Assembly: GCA_946902875.1 (NCBI GenBank)
Contig: OX336345.1
Span: 3,317,395-3,381,394 of the forward strand
Origin: Nematopogon swammerdamellus
Taxonomy: Eukaryota; Arthropoda; Insecta; Lepidoptera; Adelidae
Reading direction: 5' to 3'
Length of the DNA stretch: 64,000 nt
Within the stretch, counting starts at the first letter, position 1. Each line of letters begins with the position of its first letter. Below the pieces are notes generated by a model, which worked only from the letters and a program-made list of their open reading frames with translations, was not told the DNA's origin and searched no databases. The translations under genes were made by a program, and so were the position numbers. This document shows positions 49,646 to 59,150 of the stretch, in pieces.

Positions 49646-51157
49646 AGGTGCATTGAAATCCAATCGGGGGCTCTCATACCCGTTAAGCAGTTTACGCACT
49701 TTTAGCGTTGGCTATTTTGCATACCTTGTTACCAGCATTATCATAGGAATCCGAGTTTATTGTGTCCGCAATAGTCCGGTTTTGCATAACCTTTATTTCA
49801 CTTCGAGCGCGTGGGCAGGGCAGTGCTCTTGCGGTGGTTGTCGTTAAATGTAACGGTTCGATCTATCGCGACCGTATTGATGGGTGATTCGCGTCATCGT
49901 CGAATTACCACTCCATACTGGAAATAGAGTATGGTAATTCCGAGGACAGCACGAACGGCAAGGCAGCAGAAACGCTGATTATGATAATGCATTCAGGACA
50001 TATTCTCTATTCTTCGACTTCGTTATTCCCTAAACGCTCAGTATCATTCCCAGTTTCCGCTTCCTCAAGATTATCCTGATCCGATGGTCCTACCGTTTCG
50101 ATAGCCTCGTCTATTTTGATTTGTTGCGCATCTATTCCGCGAATTCGTTTTCCACAAGCTGTATAGCTTTTGTTTGTACGTTGTTCGCTCAAGTTAGTAG
50201 TCGACCTGCTTCTCTGATTTCAGACAAGGCCCCAGCGACCAAGCGGTTTATTCCTTTTGAGGATCATACAATTCAAGCGTTGCATACGATTTCTGCAGTA
50301 ATGCTTGTAATCGGACCGCAAGATATATTGCGACGGAGGAGGGACAACGCGGCGGCGTTACGGTGGCTGCTAGAATAACACTTAAAGGATATTTCACGGC
50401 AGTTTTTAGGTTTCCGTATCCCAGACGGAAGCCCATTACTAAGCCACCGTCGTCGTCTGTCGCCGTTTCATTAAAATAGATTAGTCACACTATTGAATAA
50501 CAGATGGCGCCAACGGCTTTTATACATTGCATGTTGAAAGACAAAAGATAGGCAGATATTAGTGGATACATATTCTTGAATATTTACTTTTTCGAAATTT
50601 GAAAGGACAGTTTCATTTTGGTTTTTTATTTTTTCATGACAGTTTTCACATTGATGTATTTGAATTTCAAATATGACATCTTTGTTTATGTTGCATCTGT
50701 GGACATAATTGTTACCGCGGTTCTGATTGTTTCCAGGGTAACGGTTACTTCCTTGGTGGGTTACCGTTTTTATTTACTTGATTACGATTTTTGTACATAG
50801 GCGGATAATAGCGGATAGATACGGAAACCTCCGTGCGCGAGTAAAACTCGCACTTAACAGATTTTTATATAACTCCATGTAACGGCAGTTGAGCGGTGGT
50901 GCTGCGTCGACGCGGCGCGCGGCGCAGTGTCCGCGTCGTGAGTTACCGCCACGAGCGCGCGCCGCCCCGGCCGAGACGTTTCCGTCCGATCCCATCAGCG
51001 ATGCCGCGCGGCTTGCTCTAACAATCTAACTGAACCTTCGCTTAAAAGTGCATTTTGTATTCGAGTTTATGGAGTATCGATCGATTTGTATTTTACCACT
51101 AAGCAGTACCCTCTACTCCGCTCGCGTATGTAAGCGGCTCCTCTCTTCATAGTAACG
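49646..51157. other. Non-coding DNA with repeat fragments
   Basis: A minus-strand open frame 50217-50007 (RTNKSYTACGKRIRGIDAQQ... to an acidic end NNEVEE) has no recognised family; a stop lies just upstream. 50408-50470 is a family P end piece. 50870-51010 is GC-rich. No gene can be supported. Confidence 0.4.
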
Positions 51158-51262
51158 GCCGAAGGGAAGCACTGACGTGGCACCGAGTTCATCCGGTGTT
51201 ATGGGCTGACATCACGGATGTTGTAGGTGATGTAGCCAACCGTGTCAGTTTCCATAAAAAAT
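51158..51262 (+). mobile_element. SINE A 3' fragment
   Basis: It contains GAAGGGAAGCACTGACGTGG and GATGTTGTAGGTGATGTAGC with an A-rich end. Confidence 0.7.
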
Positions 51263-51620
51263 AACAAACAAACAAACCTATCTTACTATGCATTCGTATC
51301 AAATGTCGAGGCCAACGTACGTAAGTCATTTCAAATTGCATTTTTTTATTTTGTGATGTCTATGGACTAAGAACGATGTTTTATAGACTACGAATGGTGT
51401 TTTATATTTAAGAAGTATGTACCGGGTTTACGATTTATTGCATTGATTATTTATTGTTTAATTTCAATCCATAGGTCGGCAATCTCAAGTCACCGTGTAA
51501 ATATGTACGCACTTTTGTGGTAGGTAATAATTTTAAATTAAACATTATTTCTTACTTATTGACTGAACAGAATCAAGATTCAGAGTGACGGTGACGCGAA
51601 AGACGACAAGAAGTAAATAA

Positions 51621-51696
51621 TTCACGCCAAGGGACCTCATTATAGTGCTGCTTATTTTTGTGATCCCACACTGTAATGAGGTCCCTTAGCAAGTGT
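51621..51696 (+). ncRNA. miRNA-like hairpin, copy 1
   Basis: AAGGGACCTCATTATAGTG pairs with CACTGTAATGAGGTCCCTT across a loop of about 21 nt; flanking CGCC/AGCAAGTG extends the stem with a mismatch. There is one U-G pair in the upper stem. The strand is a guess, because a near-palindrome can fold from either strand. Confidence 0.5.
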
Positions 51697-51776
51697 TATT
51701 TCCATTCACCGCGCGATTGAACAAGAAAATAGAACACGTAATGATCTTTAGATGCTGCAATTTTATTAGTATATAC

Positions 51777-52067
51777 CACAGAGCATGAAATGCGCGCGCC
51801 CGCCCCTACTAGAGGCGCCGTGAGCGCGATTTCTCTACAACGCCGTTGAAGCCTGTGGGCCTATGACTTACATATGTGTGTTGTGCGTGTGCATTTGTTT
51901 TGTGCGTGTGCCTAACTTGCTCCTCTTTGTGTGTAGTGTCGATACTAGCACACACACACACACATACGAAGCGCTAGCAGCTCAGCGTACGGTTATTGGG
52001 TTTCAAATATCATCGCTTAGGGCGCCTCTAGTAGGGGGCGCGGGCGGTAGGTATTTGATGCTCTGTG
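51777..52067. mobile_element. hAT-like MITE (CACAGAGCAT family), copy 1
   Basis: The ends are CACAGAGCATGAAAT and ATTTGATGCTCTGTG. Flanks GTATATAC (51769-51776) and GTATATGC (52068-52075) match at 7 of 8. It separates hairpin copies 1 and 2. The following 52076-52470 holds no recognised gene. Confidence 0.9.
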
Positions 52068-52478
52068 GTATATGCCATTAATGCCAATTGTGCACTGTGC
52101 CTGCTGTGTTGGCTTGTAACTGTGTTTACACGCCAGTGCTACTAAGCATTATATTTGTATAAATTATTGTATATTAACCTGTGGCTAAGCTAACCATCTT
52201 TAAAAGTTAAACGGCTTTTCCCGCGGTGTCTTTCGAGCTATTTCATTCGACCTTTCAGGCCCATATAGGCCATATAGGCTCGTATGGCGCTTCCCCATGC
52301 ACGAGCACTTTGTCGTCGCAACGGTTGGACTCTCGAACTCTCGGTCGAAAATCGACCTTGAGTAAAGCCGTTTTACTTTTAAGCAATGTTGGTAAACCGT
52401 GAAATAAAATAAATATTCGTGAGAAAAAAATATTTCATTAGAAAGCACTTATCGAAGAAAATGGACGTCTGAAACTGT

Positions 52479-52549
52479 ACTCGCCAAGGGACCTCATTAT
52501 AGTGCGTCTTTTTTTGGATTCCACACTGTAATGAGGTCCCTTAGCAAGT
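52479..52549 (+). ncRNA. miRNA-like hairpin, copy 2
   Basis: It has the same stem as copy 1, extended to ACTCGCC / AGCAAGT, with a loop of about 20 nt containing a seven-T run. About 26 paired positions, with two C-A mismatches and one U-G pair. Confidence 0.5.
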
Positions 52550-52714
52550 GTTGATTCCAACAATCGAATGAACATGAGAGCAGAAGATTAACACCATATT
52601 GAACAGTACCTCTAATCCCCATTTAGGTTATTAGGTTGGTTTAAAACAGCATCACACCTACATCTGTATGTTTCAAGTCTCGGACGAGAAAAGAAGACAG
52701 AAGACTGAAACTCT

Positions 52715-52785
52715 ACTCGCCAAGGGACCTCATTATAGTGCGCCTTTTTTTGGATTCCACACTGTAATGAGGTCCCTTAGCAAGT
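52715..52785 (+). ncRNA. miRNA-like hairpin, copy 3
   Basis: It is nearly identical to copy 2 (CGCC versus CGTC at the loop base). The 236-bp unit between the two copies is also alignable, showing tandem duplication. Confidence 0.5.
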
Positions 52786-52951
52786 GTTGATTCCAACAAT
52801 CGCATGAACATGAGAGCAGAAGATTAAAACCATATCAAACAAGGTACCTCTAATCCCCATTTAGGTAATTAATTACGTTTGTTTAAAATAGCATCACACC
52901 TATTGTACATCTGGACTCGGACGAGAAAAGAAGACAGAAGACTGAAACTCT

Positions 52952-53018
52952 TCTCACCATGGGACCTCATTATAGTGCGCCCATTTTCGACCCCACTGTA
53001 ATGAGGTCCCTTAGCAAG
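52952..53018 (+). ncRNA. miRNA-like hairpin, copy 4
   Basis: The stem GGGACCTCATTATAGTG / CACTGTAATGAGGTCCC is kept while the loop is shortened and changed (CGCCCATTTTCGACCC). The lower stem has more mismatches (ACCAT versus TTAGC). Confidence 0.5.
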
Positions 53019-53154
53019 CCTTTGTGAAGCGCCTAAGATCATAACTACGAGTACATATTTAATTAGAATTAGCAATTGTTTTAATTCAAATTTTGATTCA
53101 GATCTGTGTGCTCTGCGTCTGGGCAAAAGAAGAAGACGGAAGACTGTAACTATA

Positions 53155-53220
53155 CTCGCTAAGGGACCTCATTATAATGTGTCTTTTTGGATCCCACATT
53201 ATAATGAGGTCCCTTAGCAG
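53155..53220 (+). ncRNA. miRNA-like hairpin, copy 5, perfectly paired
   Basis: Arms 53158-53181 and 53195-53218 are exact reverse complements over 24 bp, with a 13-nt loop. Relative to copies 1-4 the AGTG/CACT pair has become AATG/CATT (both sides changed), the U-G pair is U-A, and the C-A mismatch is U-A. Confidence 0.55.
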
Positions 53221-54145
53221 GGCTTTGTTCCACCACTCGAACAAACGAGAGAAGAGAGAAGAGAAAACTAATTTAATGATTTTGCTTGAATGATTTTGTC
53301 CAATTCCTGTATGAACTTTGTGGATGTTGTCTACTACTGCTGTTACTACTACGCATTCTCAAGTTAACTTCTAAGAAATTATAGGCATATTTAGGAACAT
53401 CCATGTTTCAGTGTAAACAAACGGTACAATTAAATAATTATGTTGCTTAATAGAGATGTTGCCTTCTTCAGTGGGGTATTCTGGCGAATGATAGATGCAC
53501 TGTATCCATTATAGTAGGTTGTACATAAGAGAATACAGCGAGCGGAGCCCTGGGTGAAATTTAACTCACTGCAAGTCACATAACTCTTGTTTTTCCCCTC
53601 ACAATTTAAAGTCAGCATCAAACTACTAGAATTCATTTGTTGAGGTATCTCGGCTGTGGAACTCGGAGCTCCGTCCAAATAGGATATATAGGAAAGGTCC
53701 GATAACAGACGTTGCGGCCGCGACCAGCGGGAATATCAGGCGCAGCGTAAGGGCAACAAACGTCAAATCGACGAGTTATCGCGCCAGTATCGGCGGCGCC
53801 ACTTTGTTCCACTTCTAATTGACAAGCTGGCGGAAGTTATCGCGCGCTCGCGTCGAACGCGCGGCGAACGAGTCGCACAGCATCGCACGCGCGTCACCGC
53901 ACTCTACAAGGATCGCAGGAGGCTCTGGCCGATTAGCGAAGGTGTCGATGACGCGAAATAGGCTTCACGAAACGTGCTATAAACAACTTCACTTTGGCAC
54001 AGTTTTCAACTTCCATCTGATGGTGATTCGGTATCTGTGGGATATTCGGAGCTGTTCCCTGGTTAACAATTTCCTATATGTTTGACTCTTTTGAACCTGT
54101 AAGCAAAAATAACGAAGCAGAGCATGCAAACATGCAACCGTTATA
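53221..54145. other. Non-coding DNA after the hairpin cluster
   Basis: 53700-53960 is GC-rich and non-repetitive (regulatory-island style). No exon is supported. Confidence 0.4.
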
Positions 54146-54550
54146 GCGGCGGGTGGCCGAGTGGTTTGGGCATCGGCTTCTCATGCGAGAGGTCCGAGGT
54201 TCGAATCCGTTCGGCGTGTACCTACCAATGAGTTTTTTCTGACGAAAAAATTTACGTGTATATACCTACACCTGCTGCTTCACCGCACCGGTGTAAAACT
54301 GTAGGTTCCTTGCTCCTTACTAGGCGGTAGACTCAAATTGTAGCCGACTGGGTTGGTACCACCGTACTGGATGTAAGATGGCCGCATATCAGCCTCGGCT
54401 GTGTTATCCTCTAGTCCAGTGTACTGTGTAGCCAGCAATCCAGGGAAGTCTCTGGTATGGCACCTACCTTCTCGGAGGTGATATTGGCTGGTCGGAGCAT
54501 GCGCTTTGTCCCCTCCGACTCAGCCACCCATACCGGATTACATAAAAAAA
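54146..54550 (+). mobile_element. SINE B, full length, tRNA-derived head
   Basis: The head has A-box TGGCCGAGTGG and B-box GGTTCGAATCC, preceded by ATGCGAGAGGTCCGA, so it is tRNA-derived. The body includes GTTGGTACCACCGTACTGGA and CCTTCTCGGAGGTGATATTG, ending in an A-run. An inverted copy lies at 62531-62945. Confidence 0.85.
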
Positions 54551-55158
54551 CATCTTTATTAAATGGTCGCTTGCTAGTTTGCTTTGTCGTATAACGTGAA
54601 TAGCCGTAGTCGCATTTCCGGCGGAAGTGGCTACGTTTGACAGTGAAATTTCTCCCTCTTTCTTCGAACGTCCGGGCGGTCGCGTTCGCGCGCGATGAAT
54701 GTGCGGCAATTTCAATTTCCGTAGCTTTTCAGAGCGATGAGCCGCCGACAATACCCCTGCAGTCGGATCGGCAGAGATTTCGCGACGGCATCGGTCGACA
54801 ACCGCAGCCGCTGCGGAGGGGTAGCCGGTATGCGACGCGCTTAAAAATACCCCCGAGACCGTTTCCTCCGCGTAGTTTTGGATCGCGACACCGAGAGCAG
54901 AGGAGAAGCTTGCGAATTATGCAAATTTGTACTGTGTGGCCGCACCGCGCTCCATCCCTAATTCCGCATTAGTTCACCGGACAAAAAACATTAAAAGCTT
55001 GAAGCGGGGGCGTCGCGGCGTGCTCGTTTTATGACGCTTAACTTTTGTCCGCGTTACGGTCCGGTCCTCGCCGAGGACTGGCGTAAATTGCGGCAGGGCA
55101 TGACGGTCGCTTTATAGCGGGGAGAGTCGTGTTCGCCGGGAGGAAACATCGCTCGCGT
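54551..55158. promoter_or_regulatory. GC-rich non-repetitive island (candidate regulatory DNA)
   Basis: 54620-55140 shows no transposon ends or recognisable coding. It carries an octamer-like ATTATGCAAATTTG (54917-54930 region). The idea of an enhancer is inference only. Confidence 0.3.
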
Positions 55159-55166
55159 CTCCCACC

Positions 55167-55538
55167 TAGGCTTGCCAGATCTGATGTTAGCCTTCCCGGG
55201 ACATATGTATTAAGTGCAGTCCTTCACAAATAAGGTGAAAAAATGTAAGACAATATAATTTTTACGGCGAAATTTTAGAGTGTTTTTTTTATAGCAAATA
55301 ACTTTAGTAAGCAACACTACACTAAAATGAAAGTAGTATCTTCCTTTACATTAATTATTCATATTTCTTGTGATCCTAATTTGAGTAATTTATAAGTCCT
55401 TCTGTTCGCCGGGCTTCTTTGCGCGATGTCCAGTCGTGTGTACAAACATATTTTTCTTCCAGAGACAAATTGCACTCCGGGACAAAATGATCCCTTTCCC
55501 GGCACAATCCCGGAAATCTCGGGCACCTGGCAACCCTA
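55167..55538. mobile_element. hAT-like MITE, TAGG(C/G)TTGCCAG ends
   Basis: The ends are TAGGCTTGCCAGAT and CTGGCAACCCTA. CTCCCACC is perfectly duplicated at 55159-55166 and 55539-55546. It is related to the element at 37809-38172. Confidence 0.9.
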
Positions 55539-55919
55539 CTCCCACCGCACCCGCCGCCGCCTCCGCCGCAGCCGTGATTCCAGCGAATGCAACTTGTTTC
55601 CTTCACCGAGGATATTTACTCTTGTAATACACCGAGCCAACTCGACGCGACATGTATTTTCTCGCTAGATTTTCCCCTTCTCCAGGCAGAGTGCGCCGTC
55701 TCTCTGTTTAATAAAACTGTTTAATAATCGAATGAGTTATGCTTCCTCCGGCCTCGCGTCTAAGGGACGAGGGAAGCTTCCGCCGCCGCCGCTAGCGCGA
55801 CCGCAACAGTAAACACTGCGGCCTCAGATAGTCCGCTCGGACACACAGTTTCTGCGCATAAATTAAAGTATGCTCCCGAGAAAAAGTTGATAAATGAGCC
55901 GGCGAAAGCGGGCGATAAA

Positions 55920-56060
55920 AAAAGGAAGTGACGTCACCGGACGTGTTAACATATTTCATTTTGCGAGGCGGCTGCTCGAGCGAGAGCGGGATCCGCTATA
56001 AAAACGGCCCGCCCGTTGCGGGTAGGACGCGGCGACATCTGCCCGCGAGCTGTTTAGTCT
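55920..56060 (+). promoter_or_regulatory. Promoter-like stretch: CRE plus TATA box
   Basis: A CRE palindrome TGACGTCA (55929-55936) within GGAAGTGACGTCACCGG is followed by TATAAAAA (55997-56004) and GC-rich sequence. The expected start would be near 56030. No coding exon can be assigned to it in the window, and a MITE interrupts the downstream sequence at 56101. Confidence 0.35.
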
Positions 56061-56100
56061 GTTCGCGGACGCGGGAGCGGGCACACCATCATCACCGCTA

Positions 56101-56658
56101 GAGAGCGTTTCAACTAAAGTCCCCTTCGCCGTTATGTTGGCTCCACTGTCAGTGTCACTGTCAGTGCTTAAATTCGTGTTGCCAGATTGTGAAGATTATA
56201 TTACCTAATAATGCAATCGGTATTTACCGTATAATAAATACGGTAAATACCGATAATTACGGGTAAATCTATACACCACAGAGCATCAAATACCTACCGC
56301 GCGCGCCCCCTACTAGAGACGCCCTAAGCGATAATATTTGAAACCGAAAAACTACACGCAGTGCTGCTAGCGCTTCGTATGTGTGTGTGGGCTAGTATCG
56401 ACACTACACACAAAGACGAGCAAGTTAGGCACACGCACAAAACAAATGCACACGCACAACACACATATGTAACTCATAGGCCACGCCCACAGGCTTCAAC
56501 GGCGTAGAGAAATCGCGCTCAGGGCGCCTCTAGGAGGGGCGCCGGCGGTCGGTATTTGATGCTCTGTGCTGTACACATAGCAACCCTCAACGCTGTTTTG
56601 ACAGATAGACAGTGGAGCCAACATAACGGCGAAGGGAACTTTTAGTTGAAACGCTCTC
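56101..56658. mobile_element. MITE with TA duplication and about 50-bp TIRs
   Basis: The ends GAGAGCGTTTCAACT / AGTTGAAACGCTCTC continue through CCTTCGCCGTTATGTTGGCT in inverted form. TA lies on both sides (56099-56100, 56659-56660), as in mariner-type insertion. A hAT-like MITE (56277-56568) is nested in it. Confidence 0.9.
56277..56568. mobile_element. hAT-like MITE (CACAGAGCAT family), copy 2, nested
   Basis: The ends are CACAGAGCATCAAATACC and ATTTGATGCTCTGTG. Flanks CTATACAC and CTGTACAC match at 7 of 8. It is inverted relative to copy 1. Confidence 0.9.
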
Positions 56659-56660
56659 TA

Positions 56661-57879
56661 CCGAGGTTGCCGCAGCAGTCCCCCATTCGGCGCATTCTGC
56701 CGCTGGATAGCTCGCTACGAAATGCCGGCTCACTTTATTAGGCGAAATTCATTTCTACTGCCTAAATAATGGGAACATTTAACCTTTTCATTAGTGAGAG
56801 CTCGGCGTCAGCGTGTCCCTAACGAGAGGAGCGTGTGTCGTGTCGCTTTCGTACCCGGAGCGTAGCGCACCGCACTGCGCTCCTTTTTGTAGCGTTTGAT
56901 GCTCTGCTGTGTGCGCCAACCAAACCGGCCGGATGAACTTCAGATCTTCAATGCGATTTATTCGAAGCATTAACCGATGAGGCATAATCAATCTCGCCGA
57001 GAATCGTCATCTCTGTTGTACTCGTTCTAAAACGTCCAGCATTAACGGTCCGATCTAATGGCGCATGAAATTCTGCCAGTAATTCTACGAAGATTGCGAA
57101 GATTTGGCGAAAGAATAAATGCGGAAATCATTATCAAGGAGAGCCGCTAAAAATATTAAATCGGAAATAGCTAATAAAGCGGCGGCCATATTGAAGGGGG
57201 TAGCCGGGAGTTTTTAATAAAGCCGAAGGCCGCGCCCGGTGCTGGGGCCTTCTAACGAAGCTTTCTTTGTCACGGCGCCGGCAAATTGTCGACCCAATAT
57301 GGCGTCCGGACTACGGAAATAATCGCCTAATGCTCAATAATATTCGCGTTACAGGACTTCCTCCTGTCGCCCTCCTCCGTTCTTCCTCGGAAGAATATTC
57401 CGCTTTCTTGCAGACATCTGACGCATAGGGCTTTAGGTTAGTTTATGTTCACTCAAGGCTTCGCTGTAGAATGAACGCCGGCTCTACTTTCCAATGTTGA
57501 AACTTTATCACTGTCTGGGGTTGTAGACAGTATAGATTGCGCTTTTATTTGCAATGTTATATTGTCGCATTGTCGTGCCAATAAAATGCCTTGGTTTGTT
57601 GTCGTTTAGTCGTAACTGTATGTTCTATTATTATACCTGCGAGTGTACGAATGATGTATTATGTCTGGCGTCTGGTTGTTTGCTTTTATTAATTCACTTT
57701 CATTATTATCAAGATTGTTTCGTTCTATACTATTTTATTGCCCTTACCATTTTACATTAAGTTTATAAATAAGATAGGTGGATTGACAGAGATTGCCTCA
57801 GGTAATAATTCTGCTTTTTGTATATTTCGATTCTATTCTATTCTATGCAGCGTTCGTGGAGTATAGACGCTGGGGGCAT
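56661..57879. other. Non-repetitive DNA, candidate regulatory islands
   Basis: 57030-57420 in particular is GC-richer with many AATAAA/TTAATAAAG homeodomain-style words and GGCGGCCATATTG; no coding is recognised. 57421-57879 is AT-rich with nothing recognised. Confidence 0.35.
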
Positions 57880-57966
57880 ACACTCTTTAATTTCTTGTAT
57901 GGGGACCCCGTGAATTTTTTACTTTTTCTTATTTGTTGTTATGTCAGCCATAATAATTAATAACAC

Positions 57967-59010
57967 TGCCACCAACCTGGCGAGTCCCTCAGACATGTGA
58001 TTTCCGGTTGTTCGCAGCTTGCCAACACCGAGTATTTGCATAGACACAACCTAGTAGCCAGGATTATCCACCAGCAACTTGCCTTAAAGTTCAACCTTGT
58101 AGGTACCGAAGTGCCTTACTATAAGTACAATCCGCCGCCAGTTCTCGAGAACGGTCATGTCACACTCTACTGGGACCGGTCCATTATTACAGATAGGACT
58201 ATTCTCGCGAATAGACCTGATATTGTGATAGTGGACCGGGAGGCGAGGCGCGCAACGCTCGTCGATATCGCCGTGCCGCACGATGGTAACCTCGTCAGTA
58301 AGGAAGCAGAGAAGATGCTGAAGTATCTAGATCTGCAGCACGAGGTTACCAAAATGTGGCCCGTCGACTCGACGATCGTTGTGCCCATAGTCGTTTCGGC
58401 GCATGAGCTGATAGCGAAGAGCCTCGACGACCACCTTGAGAGGCTCTCGCTGAGTGGTTGGGTCAAGGGCCAGATCCAGAAGGCAGCCCTGCTCGACACT
58501 GCACGCATCGTCCGGAGGTTCCTCTCTTTGGGACCCGATCATCGGTAGCTTGGGCTCGCCCCGCCGCCGGTGGTGGAAACTCCATTTTTTTAAGGTTAAT
58601 TTTGTATATGTTTTTTATGTTAGGTTTTTATTTTTTTTTTTTTTTTTATGGAAACTGACACGGTTGGCTACCATCACCTACAACATCCGTGATGTCAGCC
58701 CATAACACCGGGTGAACTTGGTGCCACGTCAGTGCTTCCCTTCGGTCGTGCCGGCTACACTGAACTGGACGGAAAACACAAACTATTTACATAGCCGTTT
58801 CGACCGACCTTTCATTCAGTGCGGTGGTACCAACCCGGGCGGGTTAAACCCTACCACCTAATAATATAAGAAGGGAGTCATATCCCTTAGTCGCCTTTTA
58901 CGACATACACGGGGAGAGATGCAGTGGGGCTATTCTTTTAAAGTACCGGCCCCACACGGTACAAGAATATGTACAAAATTAGTTTTAAGAATATGTGTTA
59001 ATAAAGGAAT
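57967..59010 (+). mobile_element. 5'-truncated non-LTR retrotransposon with R2-type endonuclease end
   Basis: 57997-58548 encodes ISGCSQLANTEYLHRHNLVA, YYKYNPPPVLENGHVTLYWD, RPDIVIVDREARRATLVDIA and ends SLGPDHR-stop. The RPD followed 14 residues later by Asp (LVD) fits the restriction-like endonuclease of R2/NeSL-type elements. Its 3' untranslated part contains a SINE A copy. It is flanked by the 8-bp duplication AATAACAC. Confidence 0.8.
58631..58962 (-). mobile_element. SINE A copy, minus orientation, nested
   Basis: It has a T-run at its left end, the body GTCAGCCCATAACACCGGGT and the end GGCCCCACACGGTAC. It is almost the same as 15821-16150. Confidence 0.8.
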
Positions 59011-59150
59011 AATAACACATATTCTGTGAAAATTTCAACGGGCTATCATTACGGTTCAAGAGATACAGCCCTCGGACAGACAGGCAGACAGACGGCGTAG
59101 GCTTAGTAATGGTGTCCCGTACGACGGATACGGAACCCTAAAAATTTTAC

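Larger units (their letters stand above)
57880..59150 (+). repeat. Repeat family P copy interrupted by a LINE insertion
   Basis: 57890-57966 and 59011-59150 are the two halves of one family P copy, as shown by the uninterrupted copies at 26515 and 63432. AATAACAC occurs at both junctions (57959-57966, 59011-59018). Confidence 0.8.

Noticed and set aside
50007..50217. Minus-strand exon candidate ending in an acidic tail
   Set aside because: The frame meets a stop just upstream, the only acceptor-like AG is weak, and no family is recognised.
54146..54215. Functional tRNA gene
   Set aside because: It has clear A and B boxes but no paired acceptor 3' end, and it continues into a SINE body that recurs inverted at 62531-62945.
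58084..58542. Minus-strand open frames at 58.1-58.5 kb
   Set aside because: They are shadows of the R2-like retrotransposon frame on the plus strand.
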